Shown: positions 1 to 7,331, counted from the stretch's first letter. The stretch: DNA of 19,860 nucleotides from Sphingopyxis macrogoltabida (GCF_001307295.1 NZ_CP012705.1:1-19860), one strand, 5' to 3'. Notes: a model not told the origin generated them from the sequence alone. Numbers and translations are program-made.

Positions 1-244
1 TCGATCCGGCGTAATCGCACACACCGGTCCCGGAAGATCGAACGGTAGCTTTGAGATAGCGCCTCATCACCCTCTCCACTGGCGAACGCTGAAGGCACCC
101 ACCGCCGGTTTCGCCTGGCTTCTCTCGGAAGCCTCGCGGCCGGCAGGCCGCTCTGGTGACGGCGGTAGCCGGCACGGATCGAAGGTGCATTGGCCGTGAG
201 GCCAATTCCGCATTGCTCTTCTCAGGTCGACGGTTTTGGGTGAG
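1..244. other. Non-coding leader next to the origin, with two hairpins
   Basis: I see no convincing gene here. Two compact perfect hairpins are visible: arms 136-141/146-151 (GCGGCC, 4-nt loop) and arms 190-195/200-205 (TTGGCC, 4-nt loop). Neither is followed by a clear T-run on either strand, so a classical terminator call is weak. The repA operon reads leftward towards them, so they could stabilise or end that transcript after it crosses the origin, or be origin-associated structure. The window may cut a gene at its left edge, but no frame here shows recognisable protein sequence. Confidence 0.4.
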
Positions 245-300
245 TCCTGTCGTTAAGAGATTCTGTTAAATAGGAATCGTTAAACAAGTTAAACCGCTCA
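245..300. other. AT-rich candidate DNA unwinding element
   Basis: This stretch is far more AT-rich than its surroundings and holds four spaced GTTAA(A/G) units, at 252-257, 265-270, 279-284 and 288-293. AT-rich direct repeats next to iterons and a DnaA box are the usual layout of the melting region in iteron plasmid origins. The position, about 50 bases from the first iteron, fits that role. The function is inferred from layout only. Confidence 0.55.
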
Positions 301-346
301 AAAAGCGGAATCTTGCCTTGCTTATCAACTGCTTGCCGGACAGCCC

Positions 347-581
347 GGTGGGTGAAACCCCGTGATTCGGTGTGTGATACCCCGATAGCGCGGTGGGTGA
401 TACCCCGACGCCAAGGTGGGTGAAACCCCGAGACTCTGGAGCCGAAAAGGAGCCTCCCGCGCTAGTTATCCACAGCCTGGCTGGTGGCTTCGGCATCGCC
501 CGAAGCATGTCAGGGTTCAGGCAGCATCGCTGGCCGGTGGGTGAAACCCCGATAGTTGGACTTGCGGTGTGTGAAACCCCG
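347..581. repeat. oriV: Iteron array of the plasmid origin (oriV), six 16-bp copies
   Basis: Six copies of a 16-bp direct repeat, GGTG(G/T)GTGA(A/T)ACCCCG, lie at 347-362, 369-384, 392-407, 415-430, 536-551 and 566-581. The first four are spaced 22-23 bp, about two helical turns, so an initiator would bind one face of the DNA. The last two form a separate pair 30 bp apart. The only degenerate positions are G/T at base 5 and A/T at base 10. The array lies just past the 3' end of repA and brackets a DnaA box, with an AT-rich stretch on its far side. Iterons bound by the plasmid's own Rep protein control both initiation and copy number; binding by this RepA is inferred from adjacency. Confidence 0.9.
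466..474 (+). promoter_or_regulatory. DnaA box
   Basis: TTATCCACA is an exact match to the consensus DnaA box. It lies in the gap between the four-iteron and two-iteron groups, where iteron origins often recruit host DnaA to help RepA open the AT-rich region. Confidence 0.8.
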
Positions 582-585
582 ATAG

Positions 586-1539
586 TCAGCGGCGGCCAGC
601 AAGCCGGTCCATCTGTGCATCGACTTCCTCGGCCCGCTTGCGCTCGGCGTCGAAACGGGCGCGCCGCTCCTCCTCGGCGCGCATTCTCTCGGCGAGTGCC
701 AGTGCCTCGGCCTCGCCGCGGAGCCTGAACAACACGGCCGGGCTTTTGTCCGTCGTCTCGGTCAGCTCCATCGCATAGTCGGGGAGCTGGTCGGCCTCGA
801 TCACCCGCCGAAGCATCCGGTTGAACTCCTTGGGCTGGGCATCGCTGCCGGTCTTGTCGCGAAGTACCTCTACCCGGCAAGTCCACCCACCGCGCTGCGT
901 GCCGGCGTGCTTTCGCGCGATACGATAGAGCGCCCGCTCCAGCCCTCCGGAGAGCAGGAAATAGTCGGGGTGCATGGTGAGCAGCGACTTCTCGTTGACG
1001 ATGCCCTCATAGACCCAATCCGAGAGGGTCAGCGTCATGCCGCGCGGCTGCTCCGTTTCGGCGTCGGTGTCGAAGGTCCAGCTGTCGAGCCAGTTGAAGC
1101 CAGCCTTCTGCCGGCGCTTCGTCGCGCGGATCGAAGTTGTGATCGAGGTCGTCTGGAGCCGGAGGAGCGCAGCTTGCAGCTCCTGATAGTCCCTGCCCCC
1201 TGTGCTGCGCTTGATCGCCCGCAGTAGGTCATAGGGCGTGGTTGTCAGCGTGCGGGGCAGATCGTTCAGCCCCTGCTGCTTCATGCGGTTGAGCGTGGAC
1301 GCGGCCCATATCAGGATATCGGCGTCCCAGATCGTGGCCATGCCGTAGTCGGGAATGGCCTGGACGCGCACCCAGGCCTCGCCATCCGGGCTGCGATACT
1401 CGATCGGCTTCAGCCGCTTGCGCTTCTGGAGCGAGAAGAACGGGCGCTCCATGACCTCCCGCTGGTCCTTGAGCGGAAGATCGCCGAGCGCCGGAATGAA
1501 CAGGTCGAACTCGGGATTGGGATCACGCCGCTTGCTCAC
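586..1539 (-). CDS. repA: Plasmid replication initiator RepA (RPA family)
   Basis: A 317-residue initiator that should bind the adjacent iterons and open the origin. The N-terminal half, with a DLFIPALGDLPLKDQREVME stretch followed by a conserved LPRTLTTTPYDLLRAIKRST region, is typical of the replication initiator protein A family (Pfam RPA) found on many alphaproteobacterial plasmids. These proteins are built from winged-helix DNA-binding domains. The last 45 or so residues are a charged Glu/Arg-rich helix. The start is GTG at 1539, overlapping the stop of the upstream partition gene by 3 bases (GTGA), which implies translational coupling. It is the last gene of the parA-RHH-repA operon, so copy number and partition share a promoter. 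The iterons begin 5 bases past its stop codon. Confidence 0.9.
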   Translation of the reverse strand: MSKRRDPNPEFDLFIPALGDLPLKDQREVMERPFFSLQKRKRLKPIEYRSPDGEAWVRVQAIPDYGMATIWDADILIWAASTLNRMKQQGLNDLPRTLTTTPYDLLRAIKRSTGGRDYQELQAALLRLQTTSITTSIRATKRRQKAGFNWLDSWTFDTDAETEQPRGMTLTLSDWVYEGIVNEKSLLTMHPDYFLLSGGLERALYRIARKHAGTQRGGWTCRVEVLRDKTGSDAQPKEFNRMLRRVIEADQLPDYAMELTETTDKSPAVLFRLRGEAEALALAERMRAEEERRARFDAERKRAEEVDAQMDRLAGRR

Positions 1540-1868
1540 GGCGCGAACCTGGTGTGTCCCCGCTGGACCAAATACTGGCGCAGCAACCGCTCGGTGATGA
1601 CGGTAAGGGGCTCCCCGCCCTCCTCGACGCTGAGCTGGCGCAGTGTGCGGTGCATGTCTTCGGGAATGTGGATTAGCACCGGCTTCTTGCCGGGATGGCT
1701 GCTGCGCCGGGCCGGTGCTGCCGGGGCCGACGTGTCCGCCGCACGCCGCGACCGACGCGGGACGGCAGGCTGCGGCGCGGGAGTTGCATCGGCAACGGGA
1801 GCCTGTGCCTGTGCCTCGGGCTCGTCATCGAAGATGCCGGCGAGCGCGGAAGATTTCTTCGCCATCAT
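1536..1868 (-). CDS. Ribbon-helix-helix partition / centromere-binding protein
   Basis: A 110-residue protein in two parts. Residues 1-60 are low-complexity, rich in Ala, Pro and Arg, and probably disordered. Residues 63-103 (KPVLIHIPEDMHRTLRQLS and onward) have the short beta-strand plus two-helix pattern of a ribbon-helix-helix (CopG/ParG-like) dimer. It lies between parA and repA with 4-base and 3-base overlaps, which is where the centromere-binding partner of a small ParA is expected. It probably plays the ParB/ParG role, binding the CTTAG-rich repeats around parA and repressing the operon, while its flexible tail stimulates the ParA ATPase. The family is clear from the pattern; the target sites are inferred. 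Confidence 0.75.
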   Translation of the reverse strand: MMAKKSSALAGIFDDEPEAQAQAPVADATPAPQPAVPRRSRRAADTSAPAAPARRSSHPGKKPVLIHIPEDMHRTLRQLSVEEGGEPLTVITERLLRQYLVQRGHTRFAP

Positions 1869-2518
1869 CCAACCTCGCTTACTTGCTTAGTCGTAAAGCC
1901 GCTTAGTCGCTTAGCCTCATCATAGGCGGCGCGCAACTCGGCCGCCGCCTTGCTGGCCGGGTCCGTCTCGGCGGCCGTTCTGCCGAGCGGCGTGGCCTTG
2001 TAGAAATCCTTGCGGAAGTGGAGGCGGCTGTCGAACATCGTCACGCCCTTCGCCGCGAAGCCGGCATGGGCCTCCTGCCCCTCCCCGCCCTGATGCGGAA
2101 CCTGCGTCAGTATAACGGCGAACGGCGTGCCTGCCTGCTGCACCTGCTTGACGGTCTGCAACACCGAATGAACGTCCAGCCCCCGCGGCGCGACAGGGAT
2201 GATGACGAAATCCGCCTGCTCGGCTGCGAGCATGGCAATGTCCTTGGAGTTCGCCGGCGTGTCGATGATGATGAGGTCGATCTTGCCGCTGCTGCGCCCG
2301 CGGGAGACGTGGAGCGGCAGACCGGCAACGCTGCTGTCCTTCACCATCACGTCGTCGTCGTCGCGGCGTTCGGACCAGTAGAGCGCCGATCCCTGGCGAT
2401 CGTCGGCATCGAGGATAACGACCGACGCCCCCTCCCGCGCCGCCTCGACGGCGAATCCGGTTGAGAGGGTGGTCTTGGATTGCCCGCCCTTTTGCGCGAT
2501 GACGGCCCATACTTGCAT
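1865..2518 (-). CDS. parA: ParA-type partition ATPase
   Basis: A 217-residue Walker-type ATPase that separates plasmid copies before division. The deviant Walker A motif KGGQSKTT is at residues 10-17, a Walker A' aspartate (LDADDRQG) at 36-43 and Walker B (LIIIDTPA) at 82-89. It lacks the N-terminal HTH of large chromosomal-type ParAs, so it is a small (type Ib-like) ParA, which normally leaves operon repression to its small partner. The ATG start at 2518 follows an AGGAG ribosome site at 2527-2531. Its stop overlaps the start of the RHH gene (ATGA). Oddly, its last 15 or so codons are built from the same CTAAG-type repeats found upstream of the gene, so the C-terminus may be a by-product of a DNA site. 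Confidence 0.92.
   Translation of the reverse strand: MQVWAVIAQKGGQSKTTLSTGFAVEAAREGASVVILDADDRQGSALYWSERRDDDDVMVKDSSVAGLPLHVSRGRSSGKIDLIIIDTPANSKDIAMLAAEQADFVIIPVAPRGLDVHSVLQTVKQVQQAGTPFAVILTQVPHQGGEGQEAHAGFAAKGVTMFDSRLHFRKDFYKATPLGRTAAETDPASKAAAELRAAYDEAKRLSGFTTKQVSEVG
1884..1914. repeat. Partition-type repeat copy inside the 3' end of parA
   Basis: This 31-bp segment matches 2564-2594 at 27 of 31 positions. It carries GCTTAG-type units starting at 1885, 1901 and 1910, with the same 16- and 9-bp spacing as the other copy. It lies within the last codons of parA. It may be a second binding site for the RHH protein, acting as part of the centromere or as a local operator before the RHH-repA genes. 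Confidence 0.7.
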
Positions 2519-2532
2519 AGCTGCTGCTCCTA

Positions 2533-2570
2533 CTAAGCGGCTAAGCGACTTATAGAGCTTAGCCGCTTAG
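2533..2570. promoter_or_regulatory. Operator / parS-like inverted repeat over the par-rep promoter
   Basis: Perfect 13-bp arms CTAAGCGGCTAAG (2533-2545) and CTTAGCCGCTTAG (2558-2570) flank a 12-bp centre containing the minus-strand -10 box. Bound protein would block RNA polymerase, so autorepression of parA-RHH-repA is likely. Such operator regions often double as the centromere (parS). Related units continue rightward to about 2594. Confidence 0.75.
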
Positions 2571-2577
2571 TCGTAAA
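2549..2577 (-). promoter_or_regulatory. Promoter of the parA-RHH-repA operon
   Basis: On the minus strand TTTACG (2577-2572) is followed after exactly 17 bp by TATAAG (2554-2549): 4 of 6 and 5 of 6 matches to the sigma70 consensus. Transcription would start near 2542, about 24 bases before the parA ATG, leaving room for its AGGAG site. Both arms of the inverted repeat overlap or abut this promoter. Confidence 0.7.
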
Positions 2578-2594
2578 GATGCTTAGTCGCTTAA
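2564..2594. repeat. Partition-type repeat copy upstream of parA
   Basis: Second copy of the 31-bp repeat also found at 1884-1914 (27 of 31 identical). It overlaps the right arm of the inverted repeat and the -35 box of the par-rep promoter. With the copy at the other end of parA it makes a pair of CTTAG-rich clusters about 680 bp apart. Confidence 0.75.
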
Positions 2595-2660
2595 CCAGGT
2601 TCGTCCTCAGTTCCGTCGCCGATCGGATCGTGGCGCATCGGGCCGTGCCCCTCAACCGGG

Positions 2661-3064
2661 CACAAAGGTGCACCCGCTGTCTCCAGCCATTTGCGCGCAG
2701 TCGTCTACGCCAACCAGGCCACGGTCGTAATCGAGCCCACGGCCGACAGCCTCGCCCTGATCAGGACGGCCACGCGCGCGGCCGCGGCGATGTGGCGCGA
2801 CGGCTACCGCTACCAGAAGACCGGGATCGTACTGCTCGACCTCTATCAATCCGCGGGCCTGCCCGTGGCCGACCTGTTCGCGTCGTTCGATCCGGAAAAA
2901 TCCAAGGCGCTGATGGCGGCACTTGATCCGGTCAACGGCCGCTTTGGCCGCAACACCCTGCGACCGGGCGCTGTTGCGGCAACGCCGACCTGGGCATGCG
3001 ACGGGGTAATCTGTCTCCCTGCTATACGACGCGGGAGACAGATTTTCTGCGCGTTCACACCTGA
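2661..3064 (+). pseudogene. umuC: Remnant of umuC (DNA polymerase V catalytic subunit), C-terminal end only
   Basis: The reading frame around 2691-2995 encodes YANQATVVIEPTADS, then WRDGYRYQKTGIVLLDLYQS and LMAALDPVNGRFGRNTLRPG, which match the C-terminal part of UmuC, the Y-family error-prone polymerase of the SOS response. The catalytic palm and fingers are missing. Near 2990-2995 the frame breaks: the conserved ending continues in another frame as MRRGNLSPCYTTR and stops at TGA 3062-3064. So the piece is truncated at the 5' end and frameshifted, and cannot be functional. Its left limit is uncertain; I see no homology signal before about 2661. It probably marks the scar of an earlier insertion or deletion between the plasmid backbone and the island. 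Confidence 0.75.
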
Positions 3065-3082
3065 AAGCACCCTACCATAATG

Positions 3083-3134
3083 CATGCTACATATATGTTG
3101 ACGGATTTCGGTTAGGCGCGCATACATGCTGCAT
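3083..3134. promoter_or_regulatory. Paired direct repeats before the HTH-NTPase gene (candidate operator)
   Basis: CATGCTACAT (3083-3092) and CATGCTGCAT (3125-3134) differ at one base and lie 42 bp apart, about four helical turns. A TTGACG (3098-3103) lies between them, with only a weak -10 match 17 bp on (CATACA, 3121-3126). The downstream gene starts with an XRE-type DNA-binding domain, so these could be its autoregulatory operators. This is inferred from position. Confidence 0.45.
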
Positions 3135-3148
3135 GAAGGAGATTGTGC

Positions 3149-5329
3149 ATGGGCGGTATTTCACATAGCGCGGTTCTCGCGCGCCTTAGAAGCGAGATCG
3201 GGGTAACGCAGGCGGCCTTGGCGACGGAGGCCGGCCTCGATCAAAGTCGGGTTTCCCGCATCGAAAAGGGGGAGGTGTCTTCCGAAGCGGAAGTCGAGAA
3301 GGTGCTCGATGCGCTGACGGCGCTCGGCTCTCCCCAGGCCCGGGCCTATAAAGAATTCATCGGCCGCGCGTGGGAGAACATCGCGCCGCCGAGCTTCTTC
3401 AACCCGCAGCGCGCATGCCTTGAAATAGCCGACGAGGCGCTTCGCGACATCGACACCTTCCTCGCCGATGAGAGCCGTCCCTGGCCGCTCCGCCGCCAGA
3501 TCGAGCGGCATAAGGACACCCTCATCAAGGGGGCGAACTACCTTCAGAAGATGAACCACAACATCGCCTTCATCGGGCCGATCGGCGTGGGAAAATCGAC
3601 AGGTCTTAGCTTCCTCTTCGACCTTCTCGTGCCGCCGACGCTGGCCTCCAAGCCGATCGACCGGCCCGTCCTCGAAACAGGGGCGGGCGGCACGACCATT
3701 TGCGAGGTTCATATCAAGCGCGGGCCGGAATTCGGCATCAGTTTGCTGCCGATGTCTGAAACCGAGCTGCGCGACCTGGTGGCCGACTTCTGCGCCTCGC
3801 GTTGGGCGGTGCTGAAGGGCGAGCTGAAGGAGTCAGCCGATAACGCCGGGGTGAGCCGCGAGCATGACCGGGCGATCCGGAATATGTCGGGCCTAACGCG
3901 TCGCCGCTCCACCGAGAACGGCAAGATCGTCTATTTCGATCCGGTGAGCGATCTGGTCGCCTCCTGCGCGAGCGAAGACGAGTTCCGCACGCGGGTCCTG
4001 GAGTTGATGAAGCTGCCCGAGCGCACTCAAAGGGAACTCTGGTACGACAGCGTGACGCGGCAGCACCCGATGGAATGGGTGATGAAGACCTTCCGCGAGG
4101 TAAACAACGGTCGTCTGGCCGACGTGTCGCTGCCGACGAGCATTGACCTGATCATTCCCGAGTTCGGCCGCAGCTTCGGCGAGCTGGAAATCAATGTCAT
4201 CGACACGAAGGGCGTCGATGATGTGGCCGTGCGCGAAGACCTGGACCTCCGCCTCAAGGACCCCCGCACCGCGGTCGTGTTCTGCACCCGCTTCAACGAC
4301 GCGCCGGGCGTGACGACGCGCTCCCTGCTGCAGCACATGCACGACACGTACTCGGAACCGGTGAATACGGGGAAAGTCTCGATCCTGGCGCTCCCGCGCA
4401 CCGAGGAAGCGCGGGCCATGAAGGACGACGCGGGCGAAGTCGCGATGGACGATGCCGAGGGATATGCCTTCAAGCAGATGCAGGTGGAGAACGAGCTGGC
4501 GGCCGAGGATCTGGCCGGCGTTCCCATGGTCTTTTACAACGTGCAGTCGGACGACGCGGCGCCGGTGCGCGGCGCGCTGTTCGACCAGCTGAACCGTATG
4601 CGCTCCACGGTCGAGGCCCGCCTGTTCGACCTGTGCGCCGCTGCCGACGAGGTGATGAAGAACCACGAGGCGCAAGCCCTCACGGCGGCAATGGAGGAAG
4701 TAGCCGAAAGGCTGAACTCCTTTCTTGATGCTCACCCGGCGCTCCCGGCCCGTGAGCGTCATGCTTATACGGAGGCGCTGACGACGATCGGCGGGGTGCG
4801 ATACGCCGCGACGCTGTGGGCGGCGACGCGCCGGAACGGCGAATATTCCGGGTTCAACATCATTCACAACATCGGGGTGGGCGCGGCGAAGGATGCGCGG
4901 CAGCGCAGCGATCGGTGGTTCTCGTCGCTGAAGGACTACATCGCCGTCATGAAAGGCGACGAGGGGCTGCAGCTGGCGGAGAAGACGATCAGTCAGATGG
5001 AGCAAAGCGCGATCGCAACGCGCACCGCATTCCTGGAAGCGGTGCAGCGGGCGGGGATGGAAGTCTATCGCGGCCCCCTCTCCAGCGCTTCGATCTGGAG
5101 TCAGTGCGCGGCCGAATGGGGTGCGGGACCGGGCTTCAAGGGCCGCGTCGCAGGCAACCTGAAAACGTGGTTCGAAGACCGGGCCGATCTGAAAGACAAG
5201 CTGGAGGAGATTACGAACGTCCTCTGGGATCAGCTCGTCATCGCGCCGATGCGCCGCCTGGTGGCGGAGAACGCGCCGGAAGCCGGGCTGGGTGGGAACG
5301 TGATCCCATTCCCGACGAAAGCTGCATAA
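3149..5329 (+). CDS. XRE helix-turn-helix fused to a dynamin-like P-loop NTPase
   Basis: A 726-residue two-part protein of unrecognised specific function. Residues 6-58 form an XRE-type HTH (RLRSEIGVTQAALATEAGLD, then SRVSRIEKGEV). A P-loop GPIGVGKST is at residues 143-151, a TT pair that could be switch I in GGTTICEV lies about 40 residues later, and a DTKG motif typical of GTPase G3 is at 352-355. No canonical NKxD guanine-specificity motif is obvious, so GTP versus ATP use is open. The long, mostly helical C-terminal half (about 450-700) recalls dynamin-like stalks. I chose ATG 3149 because AAGGAG at 3136-3141 is 7 bases upstream. The next gene starts 28 bases downstream and is surely co-transcribed. 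A DNA-binding head on a large GTPase-like body beside a DUF262 nuclease suggests a defence sensor/effector pair. Confidence 0.75.
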   Translation: MGGISHSAVLARLRSEIGVTQAALATEAGLDQSRVSRIEKGEVSSEAEVEKVLDALTALGSPQARAYKEFIGRAWENIAPPSFFNPQRACLEIADEALRDIDTFLADESRPWPLRRQIERHKDTLIKGANYLQKMNHNIAFIGPIGVGKSTGLSFLFDLLVPPTLASKPIDRPVLETGAGGTTICEVHIKRGPEFGISLLPMSETELRDLVADFCASRWAVLKGELKESADNAGVSREHDRAIRNMSGLTRRRSTENGKIVYFDPVSDLVASCASEDEFRTRVLELMKLPERTQRELWYDSVTRQHPMEWVMKTFREVNNGRLADVSLPTSIDLIIPEFGRSFGELEINVIDTKGVDDVAVREDLDLRLKDPRTAVVFCTRFNDAPGVTTRSLLQHMHDTYSEPVNTGKVSILALPRTEEARAMKDDAGEVAMDDAEGYAFKQMQVENELAAEDLAGVPMVFYNVQSDDAAPVRGALFDQLNRMRSTVEARLFDLCAAADEVMKNHEAQALTAAMEEVAERLNSFLDAHPALPARERHAYTEALTTIGGVRYAATLWAATRRNGEYSGFNIIHNIGVGAAKDARQRSDRWFSSLKDYIAVMKGDEGLQLAEKTISQMEQSAIATRTAFLEAVQRAGMEVYRGPLSSASIWSQCAAEWGAGPGFKGRVAGNLKTWFEDRADLKDKLEEITNVLWDQLVIAPMRRLVAENAPEAGLGGNVIPFPTKAA

Positions 5330-5357
5330 TAATCAACCACGAGGGGGCCTAAGAACC

Positions 5358-7265
5358 ATGGCGGGATCAACGTTCCAGACTAATCCGATCGACCTTCAAC
5401 GGCTGCTGGACGAATGCCATCGCGGCATCATCCAGCTGCCCGACTTTCAGCGGAGCTGGGTCTGGGACGAAGACCGCATCAAGAGCCTCATCGCTTCGAT
5501 CTCGCGGGCTTTCCCGGTCGGCGCGCTCATGTCGCTCGATACGGGGGGGCCTGTGAATTTCAAACCTCGCCCGGTCGAAGGCGCGCCGCCCGAGGCCCGG
5601 CAAATGGCGCCGCAATCCCTCCTGCTGGACGGCCAGCAGCGCATGACGTCCCTCTATCAGGTGGCGTTGCGGGGCAAGGTTGTCGAAACCGTCACCCCGA
5701 AGAAGAAGCGTGTCAAACGCTGGTTCTACATCGACATCCGCAAGGCTATCGACGAGCTGGCCGACCGCGAGGAGGCGGTCGTCGGCGTGCCGGAAGATCG
5801 CATGGAGCGCACGGATTTCGGCCGGGAGGTCACGCTCGACCTCTCGTCGCCGGAGAAGGAATACGCGGCGCTGATGTATCCGGTGTCGCAGGTGTTCGAT
5901 TGGGACAAGTGGCAAGACGGCTTCGACGACTATTGGGCCGGCGACGAGCACAAGGCGGTCCGCGAAGAATTCCGCGCCTTCAAGCGCCAGGTGCTCGAAA
6001 ACTTCAAATACTACCGCGTGCCGGTGATCGCGCTCGACCGCTCGACCTCGAAGGAAGCGGTCTGCGTCGTGTTCGAGAAGGTGAACACAGGCGGCAAGGC
6101 GCTCGACGCCTTCGAGCTGGTCACGGCCATGTATGCCGCCTCGGGGCATGAACTCCGCAAGGACTGGTATGGCGATGAAAGCACCAAGGGGCGCCATCGC
6201 CGCCTCGCCGACACGCTACGCCCCGCGGATTCCGACGCCGGCATCCTGGCGGGCGTGGGCAACACGGATTTCCTGCAGGCGGTGTCCCTGTTCTACACGC
6301 GCGACAAGCGGCGTGCGGCCGAGCAGGCGGGTAAAGAGGGCAAGGAGCTTCCGGCGGTGTCGGGCAACCGCCAGGCACTGCTCGATCTCCCGCTCGACGC
6401 CTATAAGCTCTATGAAGCGCAAGTGGAGCAGGGCTTTGTACGGGCCGCCAAGTTCCTGCACATGCTGCATATCTACCGCATTTTCGACCTGCCCTATCAG
6501 TCGCAGATTGTCCCCCTTGCGGCGATCCTCGCTGACATCGGCGACGCATGGGAGCACGAGGCCAATCGGTCCAAGCTGGTGCAATGGTACTGGAACGGCG
6601 TCTTCGGCGAACTCTACGGGTCGGCGGTCGAGACCCGCATCGCGCGCGATTTCATGGAGGTGCCACGCTGGCTGAAGGGCGGCCCGGCCCCTTCGACCGT
6701 CAGCGAAACGATGTTCCGGGCTGACCGCCTGAAAACGATGCGCATGCGACTGTCAGCCGCTTACAAGGGCGTGAACGCCCTACTGATGAAGGAGGGGGCG
6801 CAGGACTTCCGCTCCGGGCAGAGGTTCGATCACACCGTCTTCTTCGGCGAGAACGTCGACATACACCACATCTTCCCGCAGGACTGGTGCAAGGCGCGCG
6901 GCATCAAGCCGGCCGTCTTTGATAGCATCATCAACAAGACGCCGCTGTCCTACCGCACGAACAGGATCATCGGCGGCGTGGCGCCGTCCGAATATCTCGG
7001 GAAGCTGGAGAAGGGCAACAACGCCAACCCGCCGATCAGCAGCGAGAAGCTGGACGGCTATCTGGCATCGCACCTGATCGATCCGGCGATGCTCCGGGCC
7101 GATGCCTTCGAGGCCTTCATGGACGATCGGCAGAAGCGGCTGCTTGGCCTGATCGAGCAGGCGATGGGTAAGGCCGCCTACAAGGGCGACGTTCCGGAAG
7201 AGGGTGAGGATGTCGAGAGCGACGACGATACGGCCGAGGCCGAGCAGACGATCCCCTTGGCTTAA
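5358..7265 (+). CDS. DUF262 domain protein with C-terminal HNH-type motif (GmrSD-like)
   Basis: A 635-residue protein. The N-terminal DUF262 signature is clear: LPDFQRSWVWDEDRIKSLI near residues 22-40 and LLLDGQQRMTSLYQ with DGQQR at 91-95. DUF262 is a ParB/Srx-like fold that binds or hydrolyses nucleotides in GmrS-type restriction proteins. The C-terminal part carries DIHHIFPQDWC (His503, His504), followed by an Asn-rich segment (INKTPLSYRTNRIIGG), as in the HNH nuclease half of GmrD/DUF1524 proteins. GmrSD enzymes cut glucosylated phage DNA; here the two halves are fused, as is common. The AGGGGG-like ribosome site is 12-17 bases upstream. With the preceding HTH-NTPase it forms a two-gene unit. 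Family assignment is firm; the modified-DNA target is inference. Confidence 0.85.
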   Translation: MAGSTFQTNPIDLQRLLDECHRGIIQLPDFQRSWVWDEDRIKSLIASISRAFPVGALMSLDTGGPVNFKPRPVEGAPPEARQMAPQSLLLDGQQRMTSLYQVALRGKVVETVTPKKKRVKRWFYIDIRKAIDELADREEAVVGVPEDRMERTDFGREVTLDLSSPEKEYAALMYPVSQVFDWDKWQDGFDDYWAGDEHKAVREEFRAFKRQVLENFKYYRVPVIALDRSTSKEAVCVVFEKVNTGGKALDAFELVTAMYAASGHELRKDWYGDESTKGRHRRLADTLRPADSDAGILAGVGNTDFLQAVSLFYTRDKRRAAEQAGKEGKELPAVSGNRQALLDLPLDAYKLYEAQVEQGFVRAAKFLHMLHIYRIFDLPYQSQIVPLAAILADIGDAWEHEANRSKLVQWYWNGVFGELYGSAVETRIARDFMEVPRWLKGGPAPSTVSETMFRADRLKTMRMRLSAAYKGVNALLMKEGAQDFRSGQRFDHTVFFGENVDIHHIFPQDWCKARGIKPAVFDSIINKTPLSYRTNRIIGGVAPSEYLGKLEKGNNANPPISSEKLDGYLASHLIDPAMLRADAFEAFMDDRQKRLLGLIEQAMGKAAYKGDVPEEGEDVESDDDTAEAEQTIPLA

Positions 7266-7276
7266 ATGACAGGGAC

Positions 7277-7313
7277 GCCGCCTCCGGCGGCAGGCTCGGC
7301 AGGGGGGTCCTGC
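7277..7313 (+). terminator. Two small hairpins after the DUF262 gene (weak terminator)
   Basis: Hairpin 1 pairs GCCGCC (7277-7282) with GGCGGC (7286-7291) around a 3-nt loop; hairpin 2 pairs GCAGG (7299-7303) with CCTGC (7309-7313). They lie between the end of the DUF262 gene and the higBA promoter, where a terminator would be expected. There is no T-run, so intrinsic termination would be inefficient. Confidence 0.35.
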
Positions 7314-7331
7314 GGGGTTGTATGGCGTAAC

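Noticed and set aside
347..581. CRISPR-like array
   Set aside because: The repeats are 16 bp with 6-7 bp gaps and lie beside a DnaA box and repA. These are iterons.
393..728. Plus-strand open frame across the iterons
   Set aside because: Its start is built from iteron repeats and it runs into repA on the other strand; no protein signal.
2691..3080. Intact small gene of 129 codons
   Set aside because: It begins in the middle of a UmuC-like segment with a TTG and its last part is out of frame; a pseudogene fits better.
3893..5005. Minus-strand open frame of 370 codons
   Set aside because: Antisense to the HTH-NTPase gene; biased composition and no motif.
7277..7313. Strong intrinsic terminator
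   Set aside because: The hairpins are real but no T-run follows; listed only as weak.
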